A stretch of DNA of 64,000 nt from an uncultured Saprospiraceae bacterium (GTDB taxonomy: Bacteria > Bacteroidota > Bacteroidia > Chitinophagales > Saprospiraceae): NCBI GenBank assembly GCA_938001865.1, contig CALLAW010000032.1, positions 59,491-123,490 of the forward strand, written 5' to 3'. The notes below the pieces were generated by a model, which was not told where the DNA came from, ran no database searches, and was given only the letters and a program-made list of their open reading frames with translations. A program made the position numbers and the translations under genes. This document shows, piece after piece, positions 1 through 9,622 of the stretch (the stretch's first letter is position 1; every line of letters begins with the position of its first letter).

Positions 1-271
1 GGTGATCGTAGCTAAGACCTGAGATCTTGACATCGTTGAGACCATCTACCTTGGTAACTCTTCTGGTCTCCAAGGTAGATTTGTCTACACTCATAAGTGC
101 TACAGCTGTTGCATAGTAGACCTTGTCTTGACTATGTGTGAGGAGTCGACCATTTTTGAAGGGAAGCAAGACTTCCCAGTCTCCGATAGCTAAGCTACTC
201 TGTGAGGATACATGAGAGGTGGTTGTGAACACCAAAACGAGGATGCTATAAACTGTTAAAATTGCCTTCAT
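1..271 (-). CDS. porZ: Partial PorZ-like T9SS-associated beta-propeller protein (N-terminus only, truncated by window edge)
   Basis: My own translation of the minus strand from ATG at 271: MKAILTVYSILVLVFTTTSHVSSQSSLAIGDWEVLLPFKNGRLLTHSQDKVYYATAVALMSVDKSTLETRRVTKVDGLNDVKISGLSYDH. Signal peptide followed by the typical PorZ N-terminal pattern. Absent from the ORF track because it is open at the edge. Confidence 0.65.
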   Translation of the reverse strand, partial: MKAILTVYSILVLVFTTTSHVSSQSSLAIGDWEVLLPFKNGRLLTHSQDKVYYATAVALMSVDKSTLETRRVTKVDGLNDVKISGLSYDH

Positions 272-415
272 GAAGTAAGGTAAATCTAGATGAACTGATA
301 ATACAATGTCGCAGTATGATAACGCTGATTATTTCAAATTCATTACATCTCGCCGCCTTATTGAAGTCAGCTAGGTGACACGAGTGACGTTGGATTATAC
401 AGTATTTTAGCTTGA

Positions 416-994
416 CTAGAGATAGAGCCCACTTTGCTCTATGGCTGTGTAGACACTATCTGGCACGAGATACTGAATACTTTTTTTGAGTTTTCTGAGG
501 TTCCTGATATCGCTCGCTGAGATGTGCAACATTGGAGTGTCTTGGAGTACTGTGACTTTAGGATGTGCTGCGAGAGGACCTAAGTCGTAACCGGGTCTTG
601 AAAAAACTGTAATGGAATAATATTCAAGAATCTTCTCATAATTTTTCCATTTGTGCAATGATCCAAGATTGTCACCTCCCATGATGAGAGAAAATCTTTT
701 GTTTGGATATTTCTCACTGAGATGAGTCAGTGTATCTATCGTATATGAGGGCTGAGGAAGATTGAACTCTATATCGCTACTTTTCAATTTTGGATTATCA
801 CCAATCGCCAAGTTAAGGAGATGGAGTCGATCGTAGTCATTTGCTAAGCTTGCTTTGCTCTTGTGTGGGTTATGTGGTGACACGACCATCCAGATCTGTT
901 CTAGATCAGTATGATTGAGTATATAGTTGGCTATGATGAGATGTCCAACATGTACTGGATTGAATGAGCCAAAAAATAGACCAGTGGTCTTCAT
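416..994 (-). CDS. nadD: Nicotinate-nucleotide adenylyltransferase
   Basis: GLFFGSFNPVHVGHLIIANY nucleotidyltransferase motif; SASDIR near C-terminus. Confidence 0.93.
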   Translation of the reverse strand: MKTTGLFFGSFNPVHVGHLIIANYILNHTDLEQIWMVVSPHNPHKSKASLANDYDRLHLLNLAIGDNPKLKSSDIEFNLPQPSYTIDTLTHLSEKYPNKRFSLIMGGDNLGSLHKWKNYEKILEYYSITVFSRPGYDLGPLAAHPKVTVLQDTPMLHISASDIRNLRKLKKSIQYLVPDSVYTAIEQSGLYL

Positions 995-1004
995 GATCTA
1001 AGGA

Positions 1005-2120
1005 TTAGTAGGCAACCATTACAGGCATCACGAGCATCAGGAGGTCTTCTCCATCATTTTGTTCTTTTGGTACTAGGATACCAGCTCTACTTGGGCCTTC
1101 GAGGAGGAGCTCGACATCATCAGAGCTGATGATCCCCAGCATCTCTATCAAGAACTTTGCACTGAAACTAATATTGATTGGTTCGCCTGTGTATTTGCAA
1201 TCTAAGACTTCATCAGCTTCGTTAGCAAAGTCGATGTCTTGAGCAGAGATTGACATTTTGTTTTCTTCGATCTTGAGCACTACTTGGTTAGTCGTCTTAT
1301 TCGCATAGATTGCGATCCTTCTCAGACTTGATTGGAATGATGACCTTGATATCTCCATCACATTGGGACTAGATGCTGGTATCACACCATTGTAGTCAGG
1401 GTACTTTGCATCTATGAGCCTTGCAATGACCTTAGTCTCTCCGCTGGTGAAGTAGACATTCTTAGTGTTGTATGCGACTACGACTTCTTCGTCTGATTGG
1501 AGTACATTCTTTACTAGTCCGAGAGATTTCTTGGGTACGATAAATGAATCACTCAACTCTGAGTTGATCCCTGCAAATGAATGCTTGACAAGCTTCTGAG
1601 CATCTGTGGCCACGAAGATTATCTTATTGTAGTCCAGCTGCATCAATACCCCCGTCATGGCGAGTCTCAACTCATCACTACTCACGGCAAAGCTTGTATT
1701 ATTGATAGCAGTGATTATCTCTTTTGATTGAGCTGTGAATGTATTGACATCAGCCTCTACTGGGATGTCTGGAAAGTCCGAAGGATCGTTACCAGTGAGC
1801 TTGTACTTACCATAGCTCGAAGTGATACGGATGTCTAAGCTTGCTTCGTCGATATCAAATGAGACTGGCTGCTGAGGGAGAGCCTTCAGCGTATCTAAGA
1901 GTACTTTCGCTGGGACGCAAATAGTCATATCGCCATCTGCGATTACATCAAGCTTGGTAATGATGGTAGTCTCTAGATTGGTAGCAGCTATATTGAGCAC
2001 ATTGTTTTTGATGTCAAACTTATAATCCTCTAGTATAGGGAGTACCGGATTAGAGCTCAAAGAACCACTACAAATGACTAATCCTGACAACAACTCTGAG
2101 GACGAGATATCAAACTTCAT
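1005..2120 (-). CDS. dnaN: DNA polymerase III subunit beta (sliding clamp)
   Basis: 371 aa, whole-length DnaN pattern, C-terminal LVMPVMV. Confidence 0.95.
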   Translation of the reverse strand: MKFDISSSELLSGLVICSGSLSSNPVLPILEDYKFDIKNNVLNIAATNLETTIITKLDVIADGDMTICVPAKVLLDTLKALPQQPVSFDIDEASLDIRITSSYGKYKLTGNDPSDFPDIPVEADVNTFTAQSKEIITAINNTSFAVSSDELRLAMTGVLMQLDYNKIIFVATDAQKLVKHSFAGINSELSDSFIVPKKSLGLVKNVLQSDEEVVVAYNTKNVYFTSGETKVIARLIDAKYPDYNGVIPASSPNVMEISRSSFQSSLRRIAIYANKTTNQVVLKIEENKMSISAQDIDFANEADEVLDCKYTGEPINISFSAKFLIEMLGIISSDDVELLLEGPSRAGILVPKEQNDGEDLLMLVMPVMVAY

Positions 2121-2228
2121 ATAATTACTATTGATCTATTACGAACTAAAGCACTAAAATAGATTAAGTCAGTTAAAAAAAGGCTATTTGTCTTTGAGTA
2201 TTTTAATTTTGTCGACTAGAGAAGATAT

Positions 2229-3521
2229 ATGGGCAATAGATCAATGAAACCGTCAGTAGTAAGTGAGTACCAAATCGCTTTTGCAGAACCAATAAAGCAA
2301 GTACTCAAAAATGGGATGGAACTCTATTGTGTAAAGGGGGAAGGGAGTAAGATCATCAGGATGGATCTCTTGTGGAGTGGAGGCAGATCTACTGAGCCCA
2401 TCAAAGCACTCGCGAGGAGTAGCATGCAATCTCTCTACGATGGTACAGCCCAGCTGTCGTCTGATGGGATGTTGGAGTTGTTTGACTTCTATGGAGCTAG
2501 TGTAGGTCACAATAGTAGGATGGAGGTATTGACATCATCTCTGTCATTCTTGATCAAGGATATCGCCAATGTCGTCCCACCATTCCTTGCTTCAATCTAT
2601 CAGTGTAAGATAGATCAAGAGTTATTCGACAAACGACAAGAGAGATTTGCCGAAAGGCTCAAAGGAGAACTCGTCAAGAATAATGTCATAGCCTATAGAC
2701 TCTTTACAGAAAAGCTTTTTGGCGAAAGCCATATCTATGGATATAATACTGAACCAAATGATTATCTCAGTATCAAGTCAACTGATGTACGGAAGTATCT
2801 CGATGATCACCTAGGTACTGACTGTAAGGTAGTTATCTGTGGTGATGTCAGTGACAGTCTACTCGCTGAATTGGTGCAATATCTTGAAAGTATCGATCAA
2901 GTCAAAAGCAAGAGAATCAATCAATACAAAAAGAGTGAGACTACCAATGATAAAGAGCTTGTAGTAGACGGGCCACAATCTCAGCAAGTGAGTATCAGGA
3001 TGGGCAGAAGGCTCTTTGATCGTAATCATAGAGATAGGGATGCTCTGATGTTTGCTACACATCTCTTAGGTGGGTACTTTGGATCTAGACTCATGACTAA
3101 TATCAGAGAAGAGAAAGGGTATTGCTATCACATCGAATCCTCTCTTGACTGTATGGAGTATGATGGCTATCTGAGTATCGCAGCCGAGGTCAATGCTGCC
3201 AATGTCAGAGAGTGCATCAAGGAAATCGAAAAAGAATTGAAATTGATGATGACCGAAAATGTGCCACAACTAGAATTAGAAAGAGTAAAACAGTATATTC
3301 GCGGTCAGTTGCTCTTAGATTCTGATGGAGTATTTGCATCATCTAACATTCTAAGGAGATATCTGGCTATAGGTCTTGACGAATCCGAATTCAAGAGAAA
3401 GCTCAATATCCTCAATCAGATAAGCGCAGCTGATATCCGTAAAGTAGCCGAAAAGTACTTTAATCCCGTTGAATTTTTAAAGGTTATAGTTGGAGATGTA
3501 TCAAATATTACGTCTTCATAG
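2229..3521 (+). CDS. M16 family zinc peptidase-like protein, possibly non-catalytic
   Basis: M16 fold features (GGYFGSRLMTNIREEKGYCYHIESS); no clear HxxEH motif seen in the N-terminal part. Confidence 0.8.
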   Translation: MGNRSMKPSVVSEYQIAFAEPIKQVLKNGMELYCVKGEGSKIIRMDLLWSGGRSTEPIKALARSSMQSLYDGTAQLSSDGMLELFDFYGASVGHNSRMEVLTSSLSFLIKDIANVVPPFLASIYQCKIDQELFDKRQERFAERLKGELVKNNVIAYRLFTEKLFGESHIYGYNTEPNDYLSIKSTDVRKYLDDHLGTDCKVVICGDVSDSLLAELVQYLESIDQVKSKRINQYKKSETTNDKELVVDGPQSQQVSIRMGRRLFDRNHRDRDALMFATHLLGGYFGSRLMTNIREEKGYCYHIESSLDCMEYDGYLSIAAEVNAANVRECIKEIEKELKLMMTENVPQLELERVKQYIRGQLLLDSDGVFASSNILRRYLAIGLDESEFKRKLNILNQISAADIRKVAEKYFNPVEFLKVIVGDVSNITSS

Positions 3522-3524
3522 ATT

Positions 3525-3536
3525 CTCTACGTAGAG
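3525..3536. repeat. Perfect 12-nt palindrome CTCTACGTAGAG in the M16 peptidase-mreB gap
   Basis: Read directly; function unknown. Confidence 0.6.
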
Positions 3537-3583
3537 TAGGAATACTTTTTGCAATAGATATACTTACATAACGAAATAACTAA

Positions 3584-4615
3584 ATGGGCATTTTCAATTT
3601 ATTTAAACAGGAATTAGCGATAGATCTCGGTACTGCAAATACGCTTATCATCAAAGATGGTGAGGTGGTAGTAGATCAACCATCTATCGTAGCTATTAAT
3701 AGGAAGACCGATGAGGTCATTGCTGTGGGTAAGAAGGCGATGCTTATGCACGGTAAGACCCATGAGAATATCAAGACTATCCGACCACTCAAAGATGGTG
3801 TGATTGCGGATTTTCAAGCTGCTGAGAATCTCATCCAAGGACTCATAGAGCTCATCGAAGAAAAGAGAAAACTCTTCAGCCACCTAAAGATAGTTATCTG
3901 TATCCCATCGGGAATCACTGAGGTAGAGAAGAGAGCAGTATTTGACTCAGCCGATCATGTCGATAGTAAGGAGACATACCTCATCCACGAGCCTATGGCA
4001 GCAGCACTTGGTATCGGACTAGATGTAGAAGCACCAGAAGGCAATATGGTAGTAGATATCGGAGGTGGTACGACAGAGATCGCTGTCATTGCACTCTCTG
4101 GCATCGTGACTGACCAATCAATCAGAGTCGCCGGTGACGAATTTACCAATGATATTATCAACTTCATGAAGCGGAAGCACAACCTACTCATCGGAGAGAG
4201 GACTGCCGAAGATATCAAGATAGGTGTAGGAGCTGCGATTGCCGACCTAGAAAATCCACCACCAGAGTTTCCCGTCAATGGGAGAGATCTACTCACTGGT
4301 ATCCCTAAGCAAGTGATGACCAATCACGAAGATATCGCAGAGTCACTAGACAAGAGTATCAGCAAGATAGAGGAAGCAGTACTCAAAGCTCTAGAAGATA
4401 CTCCACCAGAGCTCGCATCAGATATCTATCATAGAGGTATCTATCTGACAGGAGGGGGAGCTCTCTTGAGGGGATTAGATGTCAGACTGAGTAAGCGGAC
4501 CAAACTGAATGTACACATTGCTGAAGACCCACTCAGGGCAGTAGTGAGAGGTACTGGGTTAGCGTTAAAAAATTCAGATCAATATTCTTTCCTCATTGAT
4601 AGACAAAGTCTGTAA
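3584..4615 (+). CDS. mreB: Rod shape-determining protein MreB
   Basis: IDLGTANTLI, VDIGGGTTEIAVI, LTGGGALLRGLD motifs. Confidence 0.97.
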   Translation: MGIFNLFKQELAIDLGTANTLIIKDGEVVVDQPSIVAINRKTDEVIAVGKKAMLMHGKTHENIKTIRPLKDGVIADFQAAENLIQGLIELIEEKRKLFSHLKIVICIPSGITEVEKRAVFDSADHVDSKETYLIHEPMAAALGIGLDVEAPEGNMVVDIGGGTTEIAVIALSGIVTDQSIRVAGDEFTNDIINFMKRKHNLLIGERTAEDIKIGVGAAIADLENPPPEFPVNGRDLLTGIPKQVMTNHEDIAESLDKSISKIEEAVLKALEDTPPELASDIYHRGIYLTGGGALLRGLDVRLSKRTKLNVHIAEDPLRAVVRGTGLALKNSDQYSFLIDRQSL

Positions 4616-4629
4616 TTTAGGGTTTTGCT

Positions 4630-5463
4630 ATGCAGAACCTCATAAAATTTTTGATCCGTTACGGTTACTTGGGCTTATTCCTGCTTCTGGAGTTTGTCTG
4701 TTTCTCATTGATCGTACGATATAATCAGAGCCAAAGTGAGATATGGCTCAACTCTGTCCATCTCTACGCCTCTAAGGTCAACTCTAGATCCTCAAATGTC
4801 AACGAATACTTTGACCTCCGTACAGTCAATGATAGTATCAGTCAAGAAAATTCTGCCTTGATTGAAGAAATCATCAATTACAAGATATATACTGACGACA
4901 ATTCATACCAAGACTATCTGGATGCAGATACTCTCAGCTATCAAGTCGTACCCGCTAGAGTAGCAAGCAAGGTGGTCAATCTGAGGAATAACTTCATTAC
5001 GATCAATAAAGGGACTAAGCATGGCATCACACCTGATATGGGAGTCATCACCAAGGATGGTATCGTCGGTACGATTACGGCTTGTACGGAGCATTACTCT
5101 AAGGTGATGCTTGTACTCAATAATCTGAGTCAGATCAGTGCCAGTATCCAGGGTACTGACTACTTTGGCAATCTCAAGTGGGATACCTCTAGCAATCGAT
5201 CCATGTCACTCTACGCAGTGCCTAAGTATGCCGATATCTCTGTCGGAGACACCATCGCTACCAGTGGCTACTCGACATTATTTCCCAGAGGCATTATGGT
5301 CGGTACGATCTCAAGATTCAGCGTGCCAGAGGGGAGCAACAATTATAAGATAACAGTAGCCTTGACCCATGATCCGACATTGACAGATCGGGTGTATATC
5401 ATCAAGAATCTTTACGCAGAAGAGCAACGGATACTCATAGAATCTGACGATGATGAACTATAA
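4630..5463 (+). CDS. mreC: Rod shape-determining protein MreC
   Basis: Directly after mreB; INKGTKHGITPDMGVITKDGIVGTI and TSGYSTLFPRGIMVGTI motifs. Confidence 0.93.
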   Translation: MQNLIKFLIRYGYLGLFLLLEFVCFSLIVRYNQSQSEIWLNSVHLYASKVNSRSSNVNEYFDLRTVNDSISQENSALIEEIINYKIYTDDNSYQDYLDADTLSYQVVPARVASKVVNLRNNFITINKGTKHGITPDMGVITKDGIVGTITACTEHYSKVMLVLNNLSQISASIQGTDYFGNLKWDTSSNRSMSLYAVPKYADISVGDTIATSGYSTLFPRGIMVGTISRFSVPEGSNNYKITVALTHDPTLTDRVYIIKNLYAEEQRILIESDDDEL

Positions 5464-5977
5464 ACTGATCAGACGACATATCATCCTCACACTCTTAGTA
5501 CTCTCTATCCAAGTATTGGTATTGAGTCGAGTAGATTTGACATTTGGAGATTTCAAGTATATCCATCTCTATCTCTATCCATACCTCATATTGACACTCC
5601 CATTCAGGATAAATAAGTACTTCTCACTCATCCTTGCATTTGTGATCGGAATGATCGTCGATATCTTCTTTGGTACCTATGGAATCCATGCGGCATCTCT
5701 TGTCCTATTTAGCTTCTTGAGGCCTGCAGTATTTGGTCTCTTCGAGCCTAAGGAAGGCTATCTTGCTGGAGAGTCTCCATCCGTAAGCAAAAACGGGATA
5801 TCATGGTTGGTCTCTGTTGCATCACTCTTAATGATTGCTTTCTGCCTGTTTCTCTTTAGTGTTGAGGCCTTTTCATTTATCTACCTTTCGGAAATATTAC
5901 TGCAGAGTATATTTAGCTTCTTGGGCTCTATGATATTGATCATATTGACATTTATCTTGTTTAACTCAAAGTCATAG
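5450..5977 (+). CDS. mreD: Rod shape-determining protein MreD
   Basis: Overlaps mreC end; small multi-TM protein in mreC-mreD-mrdA order. Confidence 0.85.
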   Translation: MMNYKLIRRHIILTLLVLSIQVLVLSRVDLTFGDFKYIHLYLYPYLILTLPFRINKYFSLILAFVIGMIVDIFFGTYGIHAASLVLFSFLRPAVFGLFEPKEGYLAGESPSVSKNGISWLVSVASLLMIAFCLFLFSVEAFSFIYLSEILLQSIFSFLGSMILIILTFILFNSKS

Positions 5978-5980
5978 TCT

Positions 5981-7807
5981 GTGCAGAAGCAAGTTGTCAT
6001 ATTAGTGTTTTTTTTGGTCGGGTTTTTGGGACTTTTGCTCAAAGCAGCACAGTTGCAAGTACTAGATGATACCTATCAGGCAAAGGCGAATCGTACAACT
6101 CTCATCAAGAAGACTCTCTATCCCTCTCGGGGTACGATCTATGATCGCAATCAAAAACTCCTCGTACTGAATAGCCCGATCTACAATGTCAATGCCACCT
6201 ATAATAAGGTGCCCAAAGATATCGACACTACAAAACTCTGTAATTTACTAGAGATAGACCGTGGTACATTTGCCGAAAGGCTCAATAAGAAGTGGCGTGA
6301 TCCGAGGTATAGTAAGTCCGTCCCATTTACATTCTACAGTAAGGCCAATCCCAAAGCGATCGGAAGCTTCATGGAACACCTGCATGAGTTCGAGGGATTT
6401 GAGACTACGATCAGGAATATCCGGAGTTATCCTCATACTCATGCTGCCCATACCTTAGGATTTATGGGAGAAGCCAACAAAGCTGATATCGCCAACAATG
6501 AATTTAGCCTAGGAGATTACTTAGGTAAAACTGGGATAGAAAAATACTATGATAGTGTCCTTAGAGGGACGAAGGGACAGCAATATGTACTCAAAGATGT
6601 CGTAGGTAGAGAGTCTTCCTCTTATCAGGATGGTAATCTGGATGTCAATCCTGTAGCAGGCAATGATCTGATCACCACTCTCGATATAGAGTTGCAGTCA
6701 TATATCGAGCAGATCATGGTAGGGAAGCGGGGATCTATCGTCGCTATAGAGCCAAGTACTGGCGAGATCCTCTCTATGGTGTCCTCACCCAACTACGACC
6801 CCAATCTCCTCAATATCAACTCAGAGAGAGGAGATGTCTATACCAATCTCAGCCAAGATAGTATCAATAAGCCTCTGCTCAATAGGTCCATCACTACAAA
6901 GTATCCACCTGGGTCAATCTTCAAACCGATCTTGTCATTGATAGCGATGCAGGAGGGTGTCTGGACACCTTATAAGTCGGTAAATTGCCCGGGATACTAT
7001 CAATATCGGACATTTAAGTATGGCTGTCACCCACATGTATCTCCACTCAGGATGAAGACAGCCATCCAGCACTCTTGTAATAGTTACTTCTTCCAGATGC
7101 TCAGAGATGTCGTGGAGAAAGAAGGTTGGAATAATCCAGAAGTAGGACTGACCATACTCAACGAACATCTCTACGACTTTGGCATTGGCGTCAAGACAGG
7201 TATAGATATCCCGAGTGAGAGTAGGGGATTCGTCCCTACACCTAAGTATTACAATGACCTATACAATGATAAGTACTCCTCTTGGAAGTCGACGTATATC
7301 ATGTCAATCGGGATCGGGCAAGGAGAGTTAGAGCTCACGACATTGCAGATCGCTAACTTAGCAGCGATACTCGCTAATCGGGGCTACTATGTCCAACCTC
7401 ACCTCGTCAAGCAGATAGTGAGCCCTCAAGGGGAAATGGAGGACCAAATATTCGAAAAGAGAACAGTCAGAATAGATGCAGAACACTTCGACCCAGTCAT
7501 AGATGGTATGAGACAAACAGTCCAGTACGGCACAGGTCAGGCTGCAGCAGTCACTGGAGTCACTGTATGTGGTAAGACCGGTACTGCTCAGAACCCTCAG
7601 GGCAAAGATCACTCTGTCTTCTTTGCTTTTGCCCCCAAAGAAGATCCCAAGATTGCCCTTGCAGTATTTATAGAGAATGGGGGATTTGGGGCAACAATCG
7701 CTGCACCAATGGCTGGCCTAGTAATAGAGAAATATCTCAAAGGAGAAATCTCACCCTACAAGAAAAACACAGAATCTCGAATGAAAGCTCTCAATATCAT
7801 CCAATAA
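5981..7807 (+). CDS. mrdA: Penicillin-binding protein 2
   Basis: YPSRGTIYDRN, SxxK (PPGSIFKP), SCN, KTGTAQNP motifs; GTG start. Confidence 0.95.
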   Translation: MQKQVVILVFFLVGFLGLLLKAAQLQVLDDTYQAKANRTTLIKKTLYPSRGTIYDRNQKLLVLNSPIYNVNATYNKVPKDIDTTKLCNLLEIDRGTFAERLNKKWRDPRYSKSVPFTFYSKANPKAIGSFMEHLHEFEGFETTIRNIRSYPHTHAAHTLGFMGEANKADIANNEFSLGDYLGKTGIEKYYDSVLRGTKGQQYVLKDVVGRESSSYQDGNLDVNPVAGNDLITTLDIELQSYIEQIMVGKRGSIVAIEPSTGEILSMVSSPNYDPNLLNINSERGDVYTNLSQDSINKPLLNRSITTKYPPGSIFKPILSLIAMQEGVWTPYKSVNCPGYYQYRTFKYGCHPHVSPLRMKTAIQHSCNSYFFQMLRDVVEKEGWNNPEVGLTILNEHLYDFGIGVKTGIDIPSESRGFVPTPKYYNDLYNDKYSSWKSTYIMSIGIGQGELELTTLQIANLAAILANRGYYVQPHLVKQIVSPQGEMEDQIFEKRTVRIDAEHFDPVIDGMRQTVQYGTGQAAAVTGVTVCGKTGTAQNPQGKDHSVFFAFAPKEDPKIALAVFIENGGFGATIAAPMAGLVIEKYLKGEISPYKKNTESRMKALNIIQ

Positions 7808-7819
7808 ATAAAGATAACT

Positions 7820-8314
7820 ATGGTCATCTCTTGCATCGTGGCAGTTGACAGAAATAATGCAATCGGCAAAGGCAATGATATCCCCTGGTATCTTCCTGCT
7901 GACCTTAAGTATTTCAAAAAGAATACACTCAATAAGACCATCATGATGGGGAGGAAGTGCTATCAGTCTATCGGAAGACCACTCCCCAAAAGGACCAATA
8001 TGATCGTCACTCGTGACCCTTACTACATCGTAAGTAACTGTGTAGTCGTCAGGAGTATCGAAGAAGGAATCAAGTGGTCAGTGGAGAATGGTGACGAAGA
8101 ACTCTGTATCATCGGAGGTGGCATGATCTACGAACAGACGCAAGATCTCTGGACCAAACTCTATCTCACAGAAGTAGACTTAGAGGTAGATGCACCAGAT
8201 ATCTACTTCCCCAAGATAGACATGCAGACATGGAAGCTAGTCAGCGAAGAGCCCCACACCAAGGACCAAAAGAATCCTTATGACTACACCTTTAGAGTCT
8301 ATGATAAGATCTAA
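7820..8314 (+). CDS. folA: Dihydrofolate reductase
   Basis: AVDRNNAIGKGNDIPWYLPADLKYFKKNT; IIGGGMIYE. Confidence 0.96.
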   Translation: MVISCIVAVDRNNAIGKGNDIPWYLPADLKYFKKNTLNKTIMMGRKCYQSIGRPLPKRTNMIVTRDPYYIVSNCVVVRSIEEGIKWSVENGDEELCIIGGGMIYEQTQDLWTKLYLTEVDLEVDAPDIYFPKIDMQTWKLVSEEPHTKDQKNPYDYTFRVYDKI

Positions 8315-8317
8315 GGC

Positions 8318-9622
8318 ATGGATAGATCACTGAGACATATCCCAGAGGATCTCTTACACTTCGTATGGAAGACTAAGCGTATAGACCTTACACATCTGCA
8401 GACGAGTACAGGCGAGTCCATAGTCATCAAGGACTTTGGATTCCATAATACTGATGCCGGACCAGACTTCAGTAATGGTAGAGTGATCATAGATGGGACA
8501 CTGTGGGCTGGCCATATCGAGATGCATGTCAGATCATCCGACTGGGACAGACATCATCACACCACTGATCCTGCCTATGATAATGTCATACTCCATGTCG
8601 TGTACTCACATGACCGTGACATCAGTCGCAGAGACGGTACTCTCATCCCTACGCTAGTATTAGAGCCCATCCTTGATAGAGAGCTCCTCCTCTCTTATAA
8701 GACTCTGATGGATCAACAATCTTGGATACCTTGCCAAAATCTCCTTCCTACCATCGATCTCGGGCTATTGCCAGTATGGTTAGAAGGACTCTCAATCCAA
8801 CGGATAGAATCCAAGACAGCAGCCTATCTCACCTTACTCAACACACACGACCAAGACTGGGATGCCGCCTTCCATGTCGCTACACTCCAGCGACTAGGTA
8901 TGAAGGTAAATAAGGATGCAATGCTCCGTCTCGGGATGCATCTCCCTCTCTCCATCTTACTGAAGCATCAGGACTCTCTCTTCCAGCTGGAGGCACTGCT
9001 CTTCGGAGTCGCAGGATACTTACAGGAAGAGATTATCGATAATCCTTATCACCACCAACTGAGGACTGAGTACCTCTTCCTCTCCAAGAAGTATGACTTG
9101 CTGAGCCTAGAGAGTACGATCTATAAGCACGGAAGATTGAGACCTCAGAACTTGCCCACCCTCAGGATAGCTCAGTATGCCAGACTCATCCATCAGCAGG
9201 GAAGACTGTTCAGCAAGGTATCAGAGTGCAAGTCGACGGATGAGGTCAAGCATCTCTTCGCCATTACAATCGAAGATGGTCACTGGTATGATCATCACAC
9301 ATTTGACAAGGTCTCAAAGGCACAGACTAAGAGTATTGGTGATACAGCCATCCAGACACTTATCATTAATCTCATCGTACCATTTCTCTTCCTCAAAGCA
9401 AAACTTACCGATGATCAAGACCTTCAGCTTCGGAGTATGGAGATGCTCCAATCACTCAAGTCAGAGAAAAATAGCATCATAGATCACTGGGCTGCTATTG
9501 GTATCAAATCTCACGATGCAAGAGAAAGTCAAGCACTTCTCCAATTAAAGACCGAATATTGTGATCAGAAACAGTGTCTCAATTGCCCAATTGGATACAA
9601 ATTGCTTACTCAAAAGAAATAA
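8318..9622 (+). CDS. DUF2851 family protein
   Basis: LHFVWKTKRID...GWAGHIEMHVRSSDW-type N-terminus and C-terminal CxxxxCLNCPIG cluster, typical of this Bacteroidota family. Confidence 0.75.
   Translation: MDRSLRHIPEDLLHFVWKTKRIDLTHLQTSTGESIVIKDFGFHNTDAGPDFSNGRVIIDGTLWAGHIEMHVRSSDWDRHHHTTDPAYDNVILHVVYSHDRDISRRDGTLIPTLVLEPILDRELLLSYKTLMDQQSWIPCQNLLPTIDLGLLPVWLEGLSIQRIESKTAAYLTLLNTHDQDWDAAFHVATLQRLGMKVNKDAMLRLGMHLPLSILLKHQDSLFQLEALLFGVAGYLQEEIIDNPYHHQLRTEYLFLSKKYDLLSLESTIYKHGRLRPQNLPTLRIAQYARLIHQQGRLFSKVSECKSTDEVKHLFAITIEDGHWYDHHTFDKVSKAQTKSIGDTAIQTLIINLIVPFLFLKAKLTDDQDLQLRSMEMLQSLKSEKNSIIDHWAAIGIKSHDARESQALLQLKTEYCDQKQCLNCPIGYKLLTQKK

Noticed and set aside
2204-2211. TAATTTTG as a Bacteroidota -7 promoter for the M16 peptidase gene
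   Set aside because: The -7 match is fair but no TTG at the expected ~20-nt upstream spacing; too weak to call.
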